Source: Chloroflexota bacterium (lineage in GTDB: Bacteria; Chloroflexota; Anaerolineae; B4-G1; DUEL01). Taken from it: a stretch of DNA of 64,000 nt. A program made the translations under genes and the position numbers. The notes under the pieces were generated by a model. The model had not been told where the DNA came from and made no database searches. It saw only the letters and a program-made list of their open reading frames with translations. This document shows positions 42,429 through 50,076 of this stretch, piece by piece; the stretch's first letter is position 1; each line of letters opens with the position of its first letter. The stretch is taken from assembly GCA_014874475.1 (NCBI GenBank), contig JADBJJ010000026.1, positions 1 to 64,000 on the forward strand. The letters run 5' to 3'.

Positions 42429-43424
42429 TTACCGCGAGGCCGGAGGTTGTCCTCCCGCGAGGAGCGTCTGCAGGGCGCCCGTCATAGAAGCCATCCCCAT
42501 CAGCCCGCCTAGGTTCATCGTCTCCACCGCGCTGGACGGGACAATGATCAGCGCGCCTTTCTCCTTCAGCCCTTCAAAGAGCATATTCATCGCCCGCAGG
42601 TGGAGCGCGGTGGGGTTATCCCGGTAGGCCTGCGCAGCCTCAGCGAAGGACGCAGCGATCTGCTTCTCGCTCTCCCCCAGGATGACCCGCGCCTGGCGCT
42701 CCCGTTCCGCCTGCGCCTGACGGCTCATCGCATCCTCCAGCGCCTCCGGGATGACGATATCGCGGATTTCCACCGACTGGACAGTGATCCCCCAGGGCGT
42801 CGTCCGCTCATCAATGATGCGCTGAAGTTCGGCGTCCATCACCGTCCGCCCGACCAGGATGCTGGCCAGGTCCATCTGACCGATGATCTCCCGCAAAGCC
42901 GTCTGGGCGGCCCAGGCGATAGCGGTCTGGTAGTCCTCCACCTCCAGGACCGCCTTCTGCGCGTCCCAGACTACCCAGAAGAGGACCGCGTCCACGTTCA
43001 CCGGCACGGAGTCTTTCGTCAGCGTTCGCTCCGCGGTAAAGGGGGTGACCATCACCCGGTGGTCCACCATCGCCGGGATGGTATCCACAATCGGGACGAT
43101 CCAGAACGGTCCCGGGCCCTTGAGGCTCCGAAAGCGCCCCAGCCGCAGGACGATGGCCTTCTCCCACTGGTTGGCGATGCGCAGGGCATAGAGGATGTAA
43201 AGGCCGACCAGGGTGAGGACGATGATCTCGGCAGCAATCCAGCCATCCGGGACGTCCAGGGAATCCAGGATGATAGCCAGGATGACGGAGATGATCAGCA
43301 GGAAGATAAAGAGCGCCACGGCCAGGCTGTTGAGGCCCTTGAGGACGGATTCTCTCCGCTGGACCACCCCCGATGCCAGCGCGCGCTCCCCGCGCCGGGA
43401 TTGAGTTGCCGGAACCACGACCAT
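42429..43424 (-). CDS. SPFH/Band 7 protein (slipin/stomatin-like)
   Basis: A 331-residue membrane-scaffold protein. Two hydrophobic segments (about 33-52 and 64-85) precede the SPFH domain (about 86-250: QWEKAIVLRLGRFRSLKGPGPFWIVPIVD to GITVQSVEIRDIVIPEAL), then an Ala/Glu-rich coiled-coil (AMSRQAQAERERQARVILGESEKQIAASFAEAA) and a hydrophobic tail. This is the slipin pattern. Slipins usually sit beside NfeD, which is absent; the downstream genes encode a hypothetical protein and an intramembrane protease. The ATG follows GGGAGG. Confidence 0.92.
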   Translation of the reverse strand: MVVVPATQSRRGERALASGVVQRRESVLKGLNSLAVALFIFLLIISVILAIILDSLDVPDGWIAAEIIVLTLVGLYILYALRIANQWEKAIVLRLGRFRSLKGPGPFWIVPIVDTIPAMVDHRVMVTPFTAERTLTKDSVPVNVDAVLFWVVWDAQKAVLEVEDYQTAIAWAAQTALREIIGQMDLASILVGRTVMDAELQRIIDERTTPWGITVQSVEIRDIVIPEALEDAMSRQAQAERERQARVILGESEKQIAASFAEAAQAYRDNPTALHLRAMNMLFEGLKEKGALIIVPSSAVETMNLGGLMGMASMTGALQTLLAGGQPPASR

Positions 43425-43465
43425 GATTGCCTCCCTGATGGGTTTTTGTATTTATCTGCGTCCAC

Positions 43466-44287
43466 TCACTTCACCAGCAGCGCCTCACGCCGGAAGGTCC
43501 GCACCCCCAGGCCGATGAGCACGCCGTCTATCAGCCACAGAGCCAGCCCCACTGCCAGCGCGATGGCCGGGCTCAGGTAGAGGACGCCGGTAATTTGACC
43601 TGCCACCAGCGCCAGCACCAACAGGACCAGTGATGCGCTCGTCTGGTAGGCCTCCATGAAGGTGCGGACGCGAGCGGAGATGAGCACCGTCGCGGCGACG
43701 CCCAGCGCGGCGACGGCGGGCGCCACCCAGAGCATTAGGGGCCACCACGAGGCTGGCGGAAACCAGAAGCGTCCCATCACCGACCACCCGGCCCCGTTGA
43801 CCACAACGCCGTAGACGAGAAAACTGACCCAGGTCAGCACGACCGCCGGCACGAAGGCCGCCAACGCCTTGCCCAGAAAGAGTTCTCCATCTGAGGCGGG
43901 GGTGTAGAGCAACGCCTCTATGGTCTTCCGCTCCCGCTCCCCCGCGAAGGATTCGGATGCGACAATGGTGGAGAACATCAGCGGGAAGATGAGGATGAAC
44001 GGCGCGAAAAAGTAGCCCGTCATCAGCACCACCCAGGTCTGCCGCTCATCCAGCCCGGCCAGTTCGGCGGCCAGTGCGGGAATCCGCTCCCGCATCATCC
44101 CCACTGGCCCCGTGGGAGCCGTTAGCGGCGACATAGACTGCATCAGGCTTGGGGCCAGGATGATGCCCAGCGGCAAGACGATGATGAAAATCAGCGGGAC
44201 CACAAGAGCCGGAATCCAGGCCGCCCGGTTCTGCAGGACTTCTTTCAGATCTTTGACGGCAATCGTCCGCAGAGTTCGCCCGTTCAT
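43466..44287 (-). CDS. ABC-2 type permease (NatB-like)
   Basis: A 273-residue permease with six helices and the NatB/YhaP hallmark in the cytoplasmic loop ASESFAGERERKTIEALLYTPASDGELFLGKALAAF. An extracytoplasmic loop of about 50 residues lies after helix 1. Start ATG 44287 overlaps the ATPase stop by one base (TGATG); an upstream ATG lacks support. Together with the ATPase it should be an exporter, in NatAB-like systems of sodium ions or drugs. Substrate is not established. Confidence 0.88.
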   Translation of the reverse strand: MNGRTLRTIAVKDLKEVLQNRAAWIPALVVPLIFIIVLPLGIILAPSLMQSMSPLTAPTGPVGMMRERIPALAAELAGLDERQTWVVLMTGYFFAPFILIFPLMFSTIVASESFAGERERKTIEALLYTPASDGELFLGKALAAFVPAVVLTWVSFLVYGVVVNGAGWSVMGRFWFPPASWWPLMLWVAPAVAALGVAATVLISARVRTFMEAYQTSASLVLLVLALVAGQITGVLYLSPAIALAVGLALWLIDGVLIGLGVRTFRREALLVK

Positions 44288-45255
44288 CACGGTATAGCCT
44301 CCGTGGCACAAGATGCATCTTGCGCTACTCGCCGGATAGTGAAATAAACCTCCTCCAGCGACGGCTGGCGCGGGACGACGCTCAGAATCCGCGCCCCCTC
44401 CCGGACCAGGGTCTCTACCACGGCGGGCACTGCTTCTTCATCCGCCACACTCACCTGCAATTGGAGCGACGTGTACCGGATGTCTCCGATGCTGGAGAGA
44501 CGGCGGAGGGCCGCGACCGCTGTATCGGGCAGAGGCGCCTGGAGTCCGATTCCCACCTGAAGGCCGGTCCCTAGAGAGCGGGAGAGTTCCTCCAGTGTCC
44601 CCAGCGCCAGCAGACGACCCCGGTCCATCACCGCCACCCGGTCGCAGAGCCGTTGGGCCTCGCTCAGATGATGGGTGCAGAGGAGGACCGTCCGCCCCTC
44701 TCGGCGGCTAAGGCGGGCAATCATCTCCGTCACCTGTCGGGACGCCTCGGGGTCCAGGCCAGCGGTCGGCTCGTCCAGAAACAGCAAGGGCGGCTCGTGG
44801 AGGAGGGCCCGGGCCAGCGCCAGACGCTGCTTCATCCCCTTGCTGAATTCCCCCACCCGGTCGTCTGCCCGGTCGGCCAGACCGAACTCCTCCAGCATCC
44901 GGGCCACGCGACGGGAGAGGTCGGGCTCCGGGATGGCGTAGAGAGCGCCGAAGAGGGCCAAGTTCTCCCGGGCCGTCAGCCGCTCGTAGAGCGACGGCGT
45001 CTCCGTCAGCACGCCGGTCTGCTGGCGCAGGCGGCAACCGTCCTGTGCCGGGTCCAGGCCCAGCACGCGCGCCCGCCCTCCAGACGGGCGCAGCACGCCG
45101 TTCAGGAGCCGGACCGTCGTCGTCTTCCCGGCTCCGTTGGGCCCCAGCAGGCCGAAGACCTCCCCTTCGCGGACCTGAAAGGTCAGGCCATCCACCGCCC
45201 GGACGGGGCCGAAAGAGCGCGCGAGGGACTCCGTTTCTATCACAGGCACCCTCAT
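44287..45255 (-). CDS. ABC-2 type exporter ATPase (NatA-like)
   Basis: A 322-residue ATPase with Walker A GPNGAGKTTTVRLLNG, signature FSKGMKQRLALARAL, Walker B LLFLDEPTAGLDPEA and H-loop CTHHLSEAQRLCD, followed by an accessory C-terminal domain (about 235-315). It overlaps the UroD-like gene upstream by 4 bases (ATGA) and the permease downstream by one base, so all three are translated together. Confidence 0.92.
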   Translation of the reverse strand: MRVPVIETESLARSFGPVRAVDGLTFQVREGEVFGLLGPNGAGKTTTVRLLNGVLRPSGGRARVLGLDPAQDGCRLRQQTGVLTETPSLYERLTARENLALFGALYAIPEPDLSRRVARMLEEFGLADRADDRVGEFSKGMKQRLALARALLHEPPLLFLDEPTAGLDPEASRQVTEMIARLSRREGRTVLLCTHHLSEAQRLCDRVAVMDRGRLLALGTLEELSRSLGTGLQVGIGLQAPLPDTAVAALRRLSSIGDIRYTSLQLQVSVADEEAVPAVVETLVREGARILSVVPRQPSLEEVYFTIRRVAQDASCATEAIP

Positions 45256-46241
45256 CCTTCAGATACACTCCTCTCCACGGCCCGGCGCAGGGCCCGCAGG
45301 TTGCCCCAGGGTGTCGTCAGCGGGGCCACGCACCCCGTACTCAGAACCAGCCGACGGCCGCCAGTTCGGGCCACTGCGTCGGCGACCTCAGCCTCTACCT
45401 CCTCTGGCGTCCCCAAAACGAGGGTCCGGCGTCCCACTCCGCCGCTGACAGCGCCTCCAAAGAGGGCCTGTCCTACCTCCAGCGCGGGCCCGCTCTCCCG
45501 GTCGTGCCAGTGGAGGACATGAACGGGGTAATCCGCCAGCGCCTCCAGCATCACCGCCTCCCCGTGCAGGTGCAGGACGTTGAGCCACATCCCTCGCGCC
45601 GCTTCCAGAATCCGCAGGTCATAAGGACGCCCGAAGAGGCGGTACTCTTCCTCGCTCATATAGCCGTACCGGGCATGCTGGACGGCGTAGAAGATGCCGT
45701 CCGTTCCCTGCTCCCGGACCGCCTCCACGAACCGGACTGTCGTCTCCGTGATGGTCTCCAGGCCCCGCCGCAGGGCGTCGGGGTATCGGCGGAGATGCAG
45801 GAGCAGCCGATCCTCGCCCGCCAGGTTTTTCGCCTGGGCCAGAGGGCTGAAAACGGTCTGGATGACGGGGACCTCCTCGCTCAGAGCGGCCTGAATCCGT
45901 TGCAGGGCAGTCAGTTGGGCTCCCAGGGAGCCCTGACGGGGATCCAGAACCGCAAGGCGCGCCCAGTCGTCGGGGGACTGGACGGGACGGAAGATGTAGT
46001 CGTGGGTTCCCTCCGGATGGCCGCGCCACTCGTCTCGGACGCCCCAATCCCGCAGACAGAAGGAACTGGATGGAGTCACCTTGACGAAGTCCCAGTCCCA
46101 CTCCCTCTGGAAGTGGAAGGTGGCCTCCACCAGCCCTTCCGGCGTCTGGTCGTCCACGGGCCAGTGGCGCCAGAGAGCCACCGGCGGGCGGTCCACTATC
46201 TCCCCGGCGATGGTGCGCTGAAGGCGTTCCCGTTTGTCCAT
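45252..46241 (-). CDS. Uroporphyrinogen-decarboxylase-fold protein, methyltransferase-like
   Basis: A 329-residue barrel protein of the UroD/MtaA superfamily. The start KRERLQRTIAGEIVDRPPVALWRHW and EEYRLFGRPYDLRILEAARG follow the family. True UroD lacks metal, while methylcobamide methyltransferases use H-x-C...C; here HLHGE and LSTGCVAP (about 215-218 and 298-302) could supply a zinc site. It is probably not heme biosynthesis, as no hem gene is near. It lies in a GntR-ABC operon, overlapping the ATPase by 4 bases, so it may process or transfer methyl groups on a compound handled by the exporter; this is inference. Confidence 0.78.
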   Translation of the reverse strand: MDKRERLQRTIAGEIVDRPPVALWRHWPVDDQTPEGLVEATFHFQREWDWDFVKVTPSSSFCLRDWGVRDEWRGHPEGTHDYIFRPVQSPDDWARLAVLDPRQGSLGAQLTALQRIQAALSEEVPVIQTVFSPLAQAKNLAGEDRLLLHLRRYPDALRRGLETITETTVRFVEAVREQGTDGIFYAVQHARYGYMSEEEYRLFGRPYDLRILEAARGMWLNVLHLHGEAVMLEALADYPVHVLHWHDRESGPALEVGQALFGGAVSGGVGRRTLVLGTPEEVEAEVADAVARTGGRRLVLSTGCVAPLTTPWGNLRALRRAVERSVSEG

Positions 46242-46362
46242 CCTGCCCCCTTCACAACGTTGTACCTGATGGCAAATTTGCGTCCCATCTTTCAGGGGTT
46301 GACGGGCCAGGCCCTTTCGGAGGCTCCAGCCCGTTCCTGCTCAGGCCTGAATCCACCCGCGT

Positions 46363-46752
46363 TTATCTCCGTCCCATCTCATCCCAGAACGCAGCCGCGA
46401 TTTCACCCCGATTATACCCCAGCCGGATTGCTTCGTCTACTGCGGCCCGCAGGATAGCGCGCAGTTGCTCCTCCCGCCGTTGGGCCTGCCGGGCTTCGTC
46501 CGGCACCCCGGCGACGAAGGTCCCCCGCCCGCGCTGGGTGGTGATGACCCCCGCGCGCTCCAGTTCCAGGTAGGCCCGGGCGACAGTGTTGTAGTTCACC
46601 CCCAGGTCCACGGCTAGTTGGCGAATGGTGGGCAATTGGTCACCGGGGCGGAGTTGTCCCGCCGCAATCAGCGCCCGCACCTGATCTTCAATCTGAACGT
46701 AGATAGGGACAGGGCTCTCCGGCTCTATTTGCAGTCTCATTGAACTAATCAT
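46363..46752 (-). CDS. GntR-family transcriptional regulator (YtrA-like)
   Basis: A 129-residue regulator with a GntR winged helix (about 14-80: PIYVQIEDQVRALIAAGQLRPGDQLPTIRQLAVDLGVNYNTVARAYLELERAGVI) and a short C-terminal dimerisation helix, the YtrA subfamily pattern. YtrA regulators typically control ABC genes in the same operon, as here (UroD-like, NatA, NatB downstream). No ribosome site precedes either ATG (46752 or 46740); both lie inside a direct repeat just after the promoter, which suggests autoregulation. Confidence 0.9.
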   Translation of the reverse strand: MISSMRLQIEPESPVPIYVQIEDQVRALIAAGQLRPGDQLPTIRQLAVDLGVNYNTVARAYLELERAGVITTQRGRGTFVAGVPDEARQAQRREEQLRAILRAAVDEAIRLGYNRGEIAAAFWDEMGRR

Positions 46753-46765
46753 CCATTGAACTAAT
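46738..46765 (-). promoter_or_regulatory. Direct-repeat operator at the gntR start
   Basis: On the minus strand ATTAGTTCAATG occurs twice (46765..46754 and 46749..46738), separated by 4 bases, giving a 16-base period. It spans the first transcribed bases and the start codon. The positioning suits a repressor-binding site for the YtrA-like regulator. Confidence 0.6.
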
Positions 46766-46773
46766 TCACTATA

Positions 46774-46802
46774 AATATAGCACAGTTTGGGCTGGATGTC
46801 AA
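46774..46802 (-). promoter_or_regulatory. Promoter of gntR and its operon
   Basis: On the minus strand TTGACA (46802..46797) and TATATT (46779..46774) are 17 bases apart. The expected transcription start is near 46767, immediately before the direct repeat. Confidence 0.72.
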
Positions 46803-46885
46803 GGGGGCAGCGGGCGGCTGATCCCCGGCGAGGGCATCGCGGTCGCCCTCCTGCGGCGGGCAGGGGTAGGGTGATTTCGGAAGAG

Positions 46886-46913
46886 TTGCTCCTCAGTCAA
46901 TCTGGATTATAAT
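46886..46913 (+). promoter_or_regulatory. Promoter of the lepB-deoC operon
   Basis: TTGCTC (46886-46891), 16 bases, TATAAT (46908-46913). The leader to lepB is about 140 bases; it contains a 6-codon frame at 46934 but no structure that I recognise. Confidence 0.55.
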
Positions 46914-47059
46914 AAACAACACGCATCGCACATATGGAAGGGGAGGACGTTTAAAGCGGTTCGCTAAAGGACGCGGGCTGCACCGAATCCTGTTCACCCA
47001 TATCTGGGCTTTCTCCACGTGTATCGTCTGTAAAAAACGAACGACCTGGGAGGCATTCT

Positions 47060-47656
47060 TTGGAACCACGACTGAACGAATTGGAAGCGCCCGAGCCCAC
47101 TCTGAGCCCGAAGCGACTATCGCCTGTCCACTCTTTTCTGCGGGATGCGGTGGAGAGTCTTGTCCTGGCGCTGCTCATCTATCTGGTCATCAATGCTGTG
47201 ACAGGCCGCTTTTATGTCCGAGGTTCCAGTATGGAGCCCACACTCCACAATGGCCAGTATCTGGTCGTCAGCAAAATCAGTTATCTCTTGAATAAACCCC
47301 AACGAGGGGATATTGTGGTCTTCGTCTCCCCCTATGGGACGGGGGAGGACTACATCAAGCGCATCATCGGCCTGCCCGGGGAGCGGGTGGAAGTTCGGGA
47401 CGGCGCGGTCTGGATTAACGGGTACCGGCTGGATGAGCCGTATCTGAATTCCGGCATCCCATATACCGGTGCCTGGAGTTTAGGGCCAGATGAATATTTT
47501 GTCTTGGGCGACAATCGCGCCAACTCCAACGACTCCCACACCTGGGGGCCACTGCCGAGAAAGAACATTATCGGCAAAGCCTGGCTCTGCTACTGGCCTC
47601 CGCAGTACTGGGGGCTGGTGACCCATCATTCCCTGCCCTCTCCGGGTGAGGAATAG
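47060..47656 (+). CDS. lepB: Signal peptidase I
   Basis: LepB cleaves signal peptides of exported proteins at the outer face of the membrane. The 198-residue product has one helix (about 31-48) then the catalytic Ser57 in RGSSMEPTL and Lys100 in EDYIKRIIGLPGE, with the box D/E segments FVLGDNRANSNDSHTWGPLP. The start is TTG 47060, 6 bases after GGGAGG. deoC begins 8 bases downstream, so they are co-transcribed. Confidence 0.95.
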   Translation: MEPRLNELEAPEPTLSPKRLSPVHSFLRDAVESLVLALLIYLVINAVTGRFYVRGSSMEPTLHNGQYLVVSKISYLLNKPQRGDIVVFVSPYGTGEDYIKRIIGLPGERVEVRDGAVWINGYRLDEPYLNSGIPYTGAWSLGPDEYFVLGDNRANSNDSHTWGPLPRKNIIGKAWLCYWPPQYWGLVTHHSLPSPGEE

Positions 47657-47664
47657 GAGGCACA

Positions 47665-48615
47665 ATGGACGAACTACCGCCGCTGCCACTGGTAGATTTT
47701 CCGCCCGATGCGCTGGAGGAGATCATCCGCTGGCTCACTCCGGAACGGATCGCCGCGCTGACCGACGCCACCGACCTGCGGGCCGATACGTCGGAGGCGA
47801 AAATTCGGGCTCTGGCTGAGACCGCCGTCCGCTACCGCTGCGCCTCCGTCTGCGTAAACCCCGCGGAAGTGGGCCTCCTGCCCCGGCTACTGGCGGGGAC
47901 CGGGGTGAAGGAGTGCTACGTGGTGGATTTCCCCCTGGGCAAGTCCACCATCGCAATGAAAGCGCATCAGGCAGCCCAAATCGTGGCGGAAAGCCGCGCC
48001 CTCCGCCAGGAAGGGCCGGGGTGGGTGGAACTGGATATGGTCATCAACGTGGGCCGTCTCCGAGATGACCCGGAGCATACCTGGCGAGAAATCGCCGCTG
48101 TGGTGGACGCAGCCGACGGGGAGGTCGTCAAGGTCATCATCCGCTCCTCCGAACTCCGCAATGAGGACATCACTCTGGCCTGCCGGATCGCGCAGGAGGC
48201 GGGAGCCCACTTCGTGAAGAACTCCACTGGCATGGAAGCCTTTGGCGCCACGCCGGAGCACATCCGCCGGATGCGGGAGGCGGTGGGACCCGGGATGGGG
48301 GTGAAAGCCTCCGGGGGCATCCGCACCGCCGCCGATGCGGTGCGGCTCATCTTCGCCGGCGCGCCGACTCCCGAACTGCGAGCACCGGAGCGATTCCGAC
48401 TGGGCACCTCCAGCCCTGCGGGCCTCCTCTCCACGCTGGAACGGCTGCAGGAAGACCTGATCCATGCCATCCCCTGCTCGTACTGTCCCTCCGGCTACGC
48501 AGAGAAGCAGACGCCGGAACTGCAGGCGGCGGCCCTGGCCCTCTGTCGCCGCTGTCCCTATCAGCATCGGCGGCAGGAGTGGCTCTCTACGCTATATCGT
48601 CCCCCATCAACGTGA
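47665..48615 (+). CDS. deoC: Deoxyribose-phosphate aldolase with Cys-rich C-terminal tail
   Basis: DeoC splits deoxyribose 5-phosphate to acetaldehyde and glyceraldehyde 3-phosphate. The barrel has DATDLRADTSEAKI, VVDFPLGKSTIAMKAH, ELDMVINVGRL, EVVKVIIRSSEL and VKNSTG, and the Schiff-base Lys in MGVKASGGIRTAADA. At 316 aa it is longer than usual. After the barrel comes a tail with CSYC (Cys271, 274) and CRRC (Cys294, 297), a four-Cys zinc-finger-like pair not typical of DeoC. ATG follows AGGAGG. It is in the lepB operon. Confidence 0.9.
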   Translation: MDELPPLPLVDFPPDALEEIIRWLTPERIAALTDATDLRADTSEAKIRALAETAVRYRCASVCVNPAEVGLLPRLLAGTGVKECYVVDFPLGKSTIAMKAHQAAQIVAESRALRQEGPGWVELDMVINVGRLRDDPEHTWREIAAVVDAADGEVVKVIIRSSELRNEDITLACRIAQEAGAHFVKNSTGMEAFGATPEHIRRMREAVGPGMGVKASGGIRTAADAVRLIFAGAPTPELRAPERFRLGTSSPAGLLSTLERLQEDLIHAIPCSYCPSGYAEKQTPELQAAALALCRRCPYQHRRQEWLSTLYRPPST

Positions 48616-48624
48616 GGAGTCGCT

Positions 48625-49149
48625 ATGGAGGAAATCCGACAGGTCGGCTGGCTGGTAGTGGACTTTTTCACCCAAAGTTATCGCATCTCCGGGCACTTAG
48701 ATGTGCGCCGTTATGGTCTCTTTGAGATGTTGAACGACCGGACGACGGGGTTCCTTCTGCTGGAGGATGCCTATATCTCCCCGATTGACCGGCCGGGTGA
48801 GATTCTCGCTTCCTATCCTGCCTCCACACTGGCAAAGGCAAACCTGACTCTGGCACTGGTGGCCCGTCAGGAGGACGCCTTGCCCCGCAAGCAGACCTAT
48901 GGCAGTTACACGGGCGCGTATCTCTACAATATCTTCCTGACCGTCCCCACCTTTGAAGTCAGCGGCTACCTGCGCCTTTCCGTCCGGGTGGACCTGCGGC
49001 GGCTGCTGGTAACGGAGACGGAGGACTTCCTGGTGGTTCTGGACGGACGAGTGCGCGGTTCCATTCGGCCTGATATCGTCTTCAACGCCGGTGGCATTCT
49101 GGTCAACAAACACCACATCGGCGCGTTTTGTGTGGAAGAGAGCCGGTAA
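48625..49149 (+). CDS. Hypothetical conserved-looking protein
   Basis: A 174-residue protein of mixed strands without signal peptide or membrane helix. The stretch VVDFFTQSYRISGHLDVRRYGLFEMLND and a late VFNAGGILVNKHHIGAF suggest a small beta-rich fold (DUF6812-like proteins of Chloroflexota come to mind, unverified). GAGGAG precedes the ATG. It is 9 bases after deoC and thus in the same operon. Confidence 0.7.
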   Translation: MEEIRQVGWLVVDFFTQSYRISGHLDVRRYGLFEMLNDRTTGFLLLEDAYISPIDRPGEILASYPASTLAKANLTLALVARQEDALPRKQTYGSYTGAYLYNIFLTVPTFEVSGYLRLSVRVDLRRLLVTETEDFLVVLDGRVRGSIRPDIVFNAGGILVNKHHIGAFCVEESR

Positions 49150-49191
49150 GCGCATATCCCTTACCGCGTATCGCTGATCGCTCATCGCAGT

Positions 49192-49209
49192 TTGTGCCCT
49201 GCGACTTGC
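49192..49209. repeat. Dispersed TGyGCCCTGCGACTTGC repeat
   Basis: TGTGCCCTGCGACTTGC (49193-49209) directly precedes the amidase ATG. Its reverse complement with one change lies at 14096-14112 after the TPR gene, and related GCGACTTGC/TGCG text occurs at 57018-57070. It belongs to the short intergenic repeats of this genome. Confidence 0.5.
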
Positions 49210-49210
49210 C

Positions 49211-49996
49211 ATGTCCCGCCAGATGGCCCGCCCAGTGAAGCCACGGGAGAGGCAACCTGCCGCCTCCGGTGCGCCGCGCCTCCTGGTGATAGTGGTCCTG
49301 GGAACTGCTCTCCTGGTCCTCATCCGCCTGGGGCTCAGTGTCGGTGCGGGAAATGTTGCTGGCCCCCCTTCCGTCACCCCCTCGCCGGGCTACTTCCTGT
49401 GGACCTTTACTCCTTTCCCCACCCCATCCCCTCGCCCAACGCCCCTTCCCAGTACGCCGGAGGTATTGCCCATCGGTATTGTCGCCGGGCACTGGGGAAA
49501 CGATACGGGCGCCATCTGCGATGGCTGGCTTCGGGAAGTGGATGTGAATCTGGCGGTCGCCCAGCGGGTCGTCGCGGCCCTGAATGCCGCTGGATATCCC
49601 ACCGACCTGCTGGAAGAGTTTGACCCCCGGCTGGAGGGCTACCGGGCTCGCGCGCTGGTCTCCATCCACGCCGATGCCTGCCTCTACCCGGAAGCCTCTG
49701 GCTTCAAGGTGGCTCGTGTAGAAGAGAGCGCTATCCCCCATGTGGAGGACCGGCTGGTTGCCTGTCTGATCAGCCGCTACGGTGCCCGTACGGGCTTAGC
49801 TTTCCACGAAGGTAGTGTCACTCCCGATATGACTCAGTACCACACCTTCTATGAAATTGACCCCTTCACCCCAGGCGCCATTATAGAGATCGGCTTCCTC
49901 CTGGCCGACCGGGATATTCTCCTGAACCGACAGGACCTGATCGCTCAGGGAATCGTAGACGGGATTTTGTGCTTTCTCCGCGGGGAGACGCCATAG
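49211..49996 (+). CDS. N-acetylmuramoyl-L-alanine amidase (Amidase_3 type), membrane-anchored
   Basis: A 261-residue cell-wall hydrolase that cuts the bond between muramic acid and the stem peptide. One transmembrane helix (about 23-42), a Pro/Thr linker (TPFPTPSPRPTPLPSTPE), then the Zn amidase domain. Ligands are GIVAGHWGNDTG (His), EVDVNLAVAQ (Glu), SIHADAC (His) and the catalytic Glu in AIIEIGFL. All are present. No ribosome site is visible; the start is in a dispersed repeat, and a second ATG lies 4 codons in. Confidence 0.87.
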   Translation: MSRQMARPVKPRERQPAASGAPRLLVIVVLGTALLVLIRLGLSVGAGNVAGPPSVTPSPGYFLWTFTPFPTPSPRPTPLPSTPEVLPIGIVAGHWGNDTGAICDGWLREVDVNLAVAQRVVAALNAAGYPTDLLEEFDPRLEGYRARALVSIHADACLYPEASGFKVARVEESAIPHVEDRLVACLISRYGARTGLAFHEGSVTPDMTQYHTFYEIDPFTPGAIIEIGFLLADRDILLNRQDLIAQGIVDGILCFLRGETP

Positions 49997-50001
49997 AAAC
50001 A

Positions 50002-50034
50002 GTGCGGCGGCGACCCTTCGGGCCGCCACCGCAC
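50002..50034. terminator. Hairpin between amidase and alpha-2-macroglobulin genes
   Basis: GTGCGG (50002-50007) pairs with CCGCAC (50029-50034), extended inward by GGCG/CGCC after one mismatch. On the minus strand it is followed by TGTTTCTAT. It likely terminates one or both convergent genes. Confidence 0.5.
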
Positions 50035-50076
50035 CGATTTCTGGCTCTACACGAACGTGCCTGGTATGTTTTTGCA

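Noticed and set aside
46920-47059. 140-base leader of lepB as a structured RNA or riboswitch
   Set aside because: Only short pairings are visible and no conserved RNA family pattern (SRP, 6S, known riboswitches) could be recognised.
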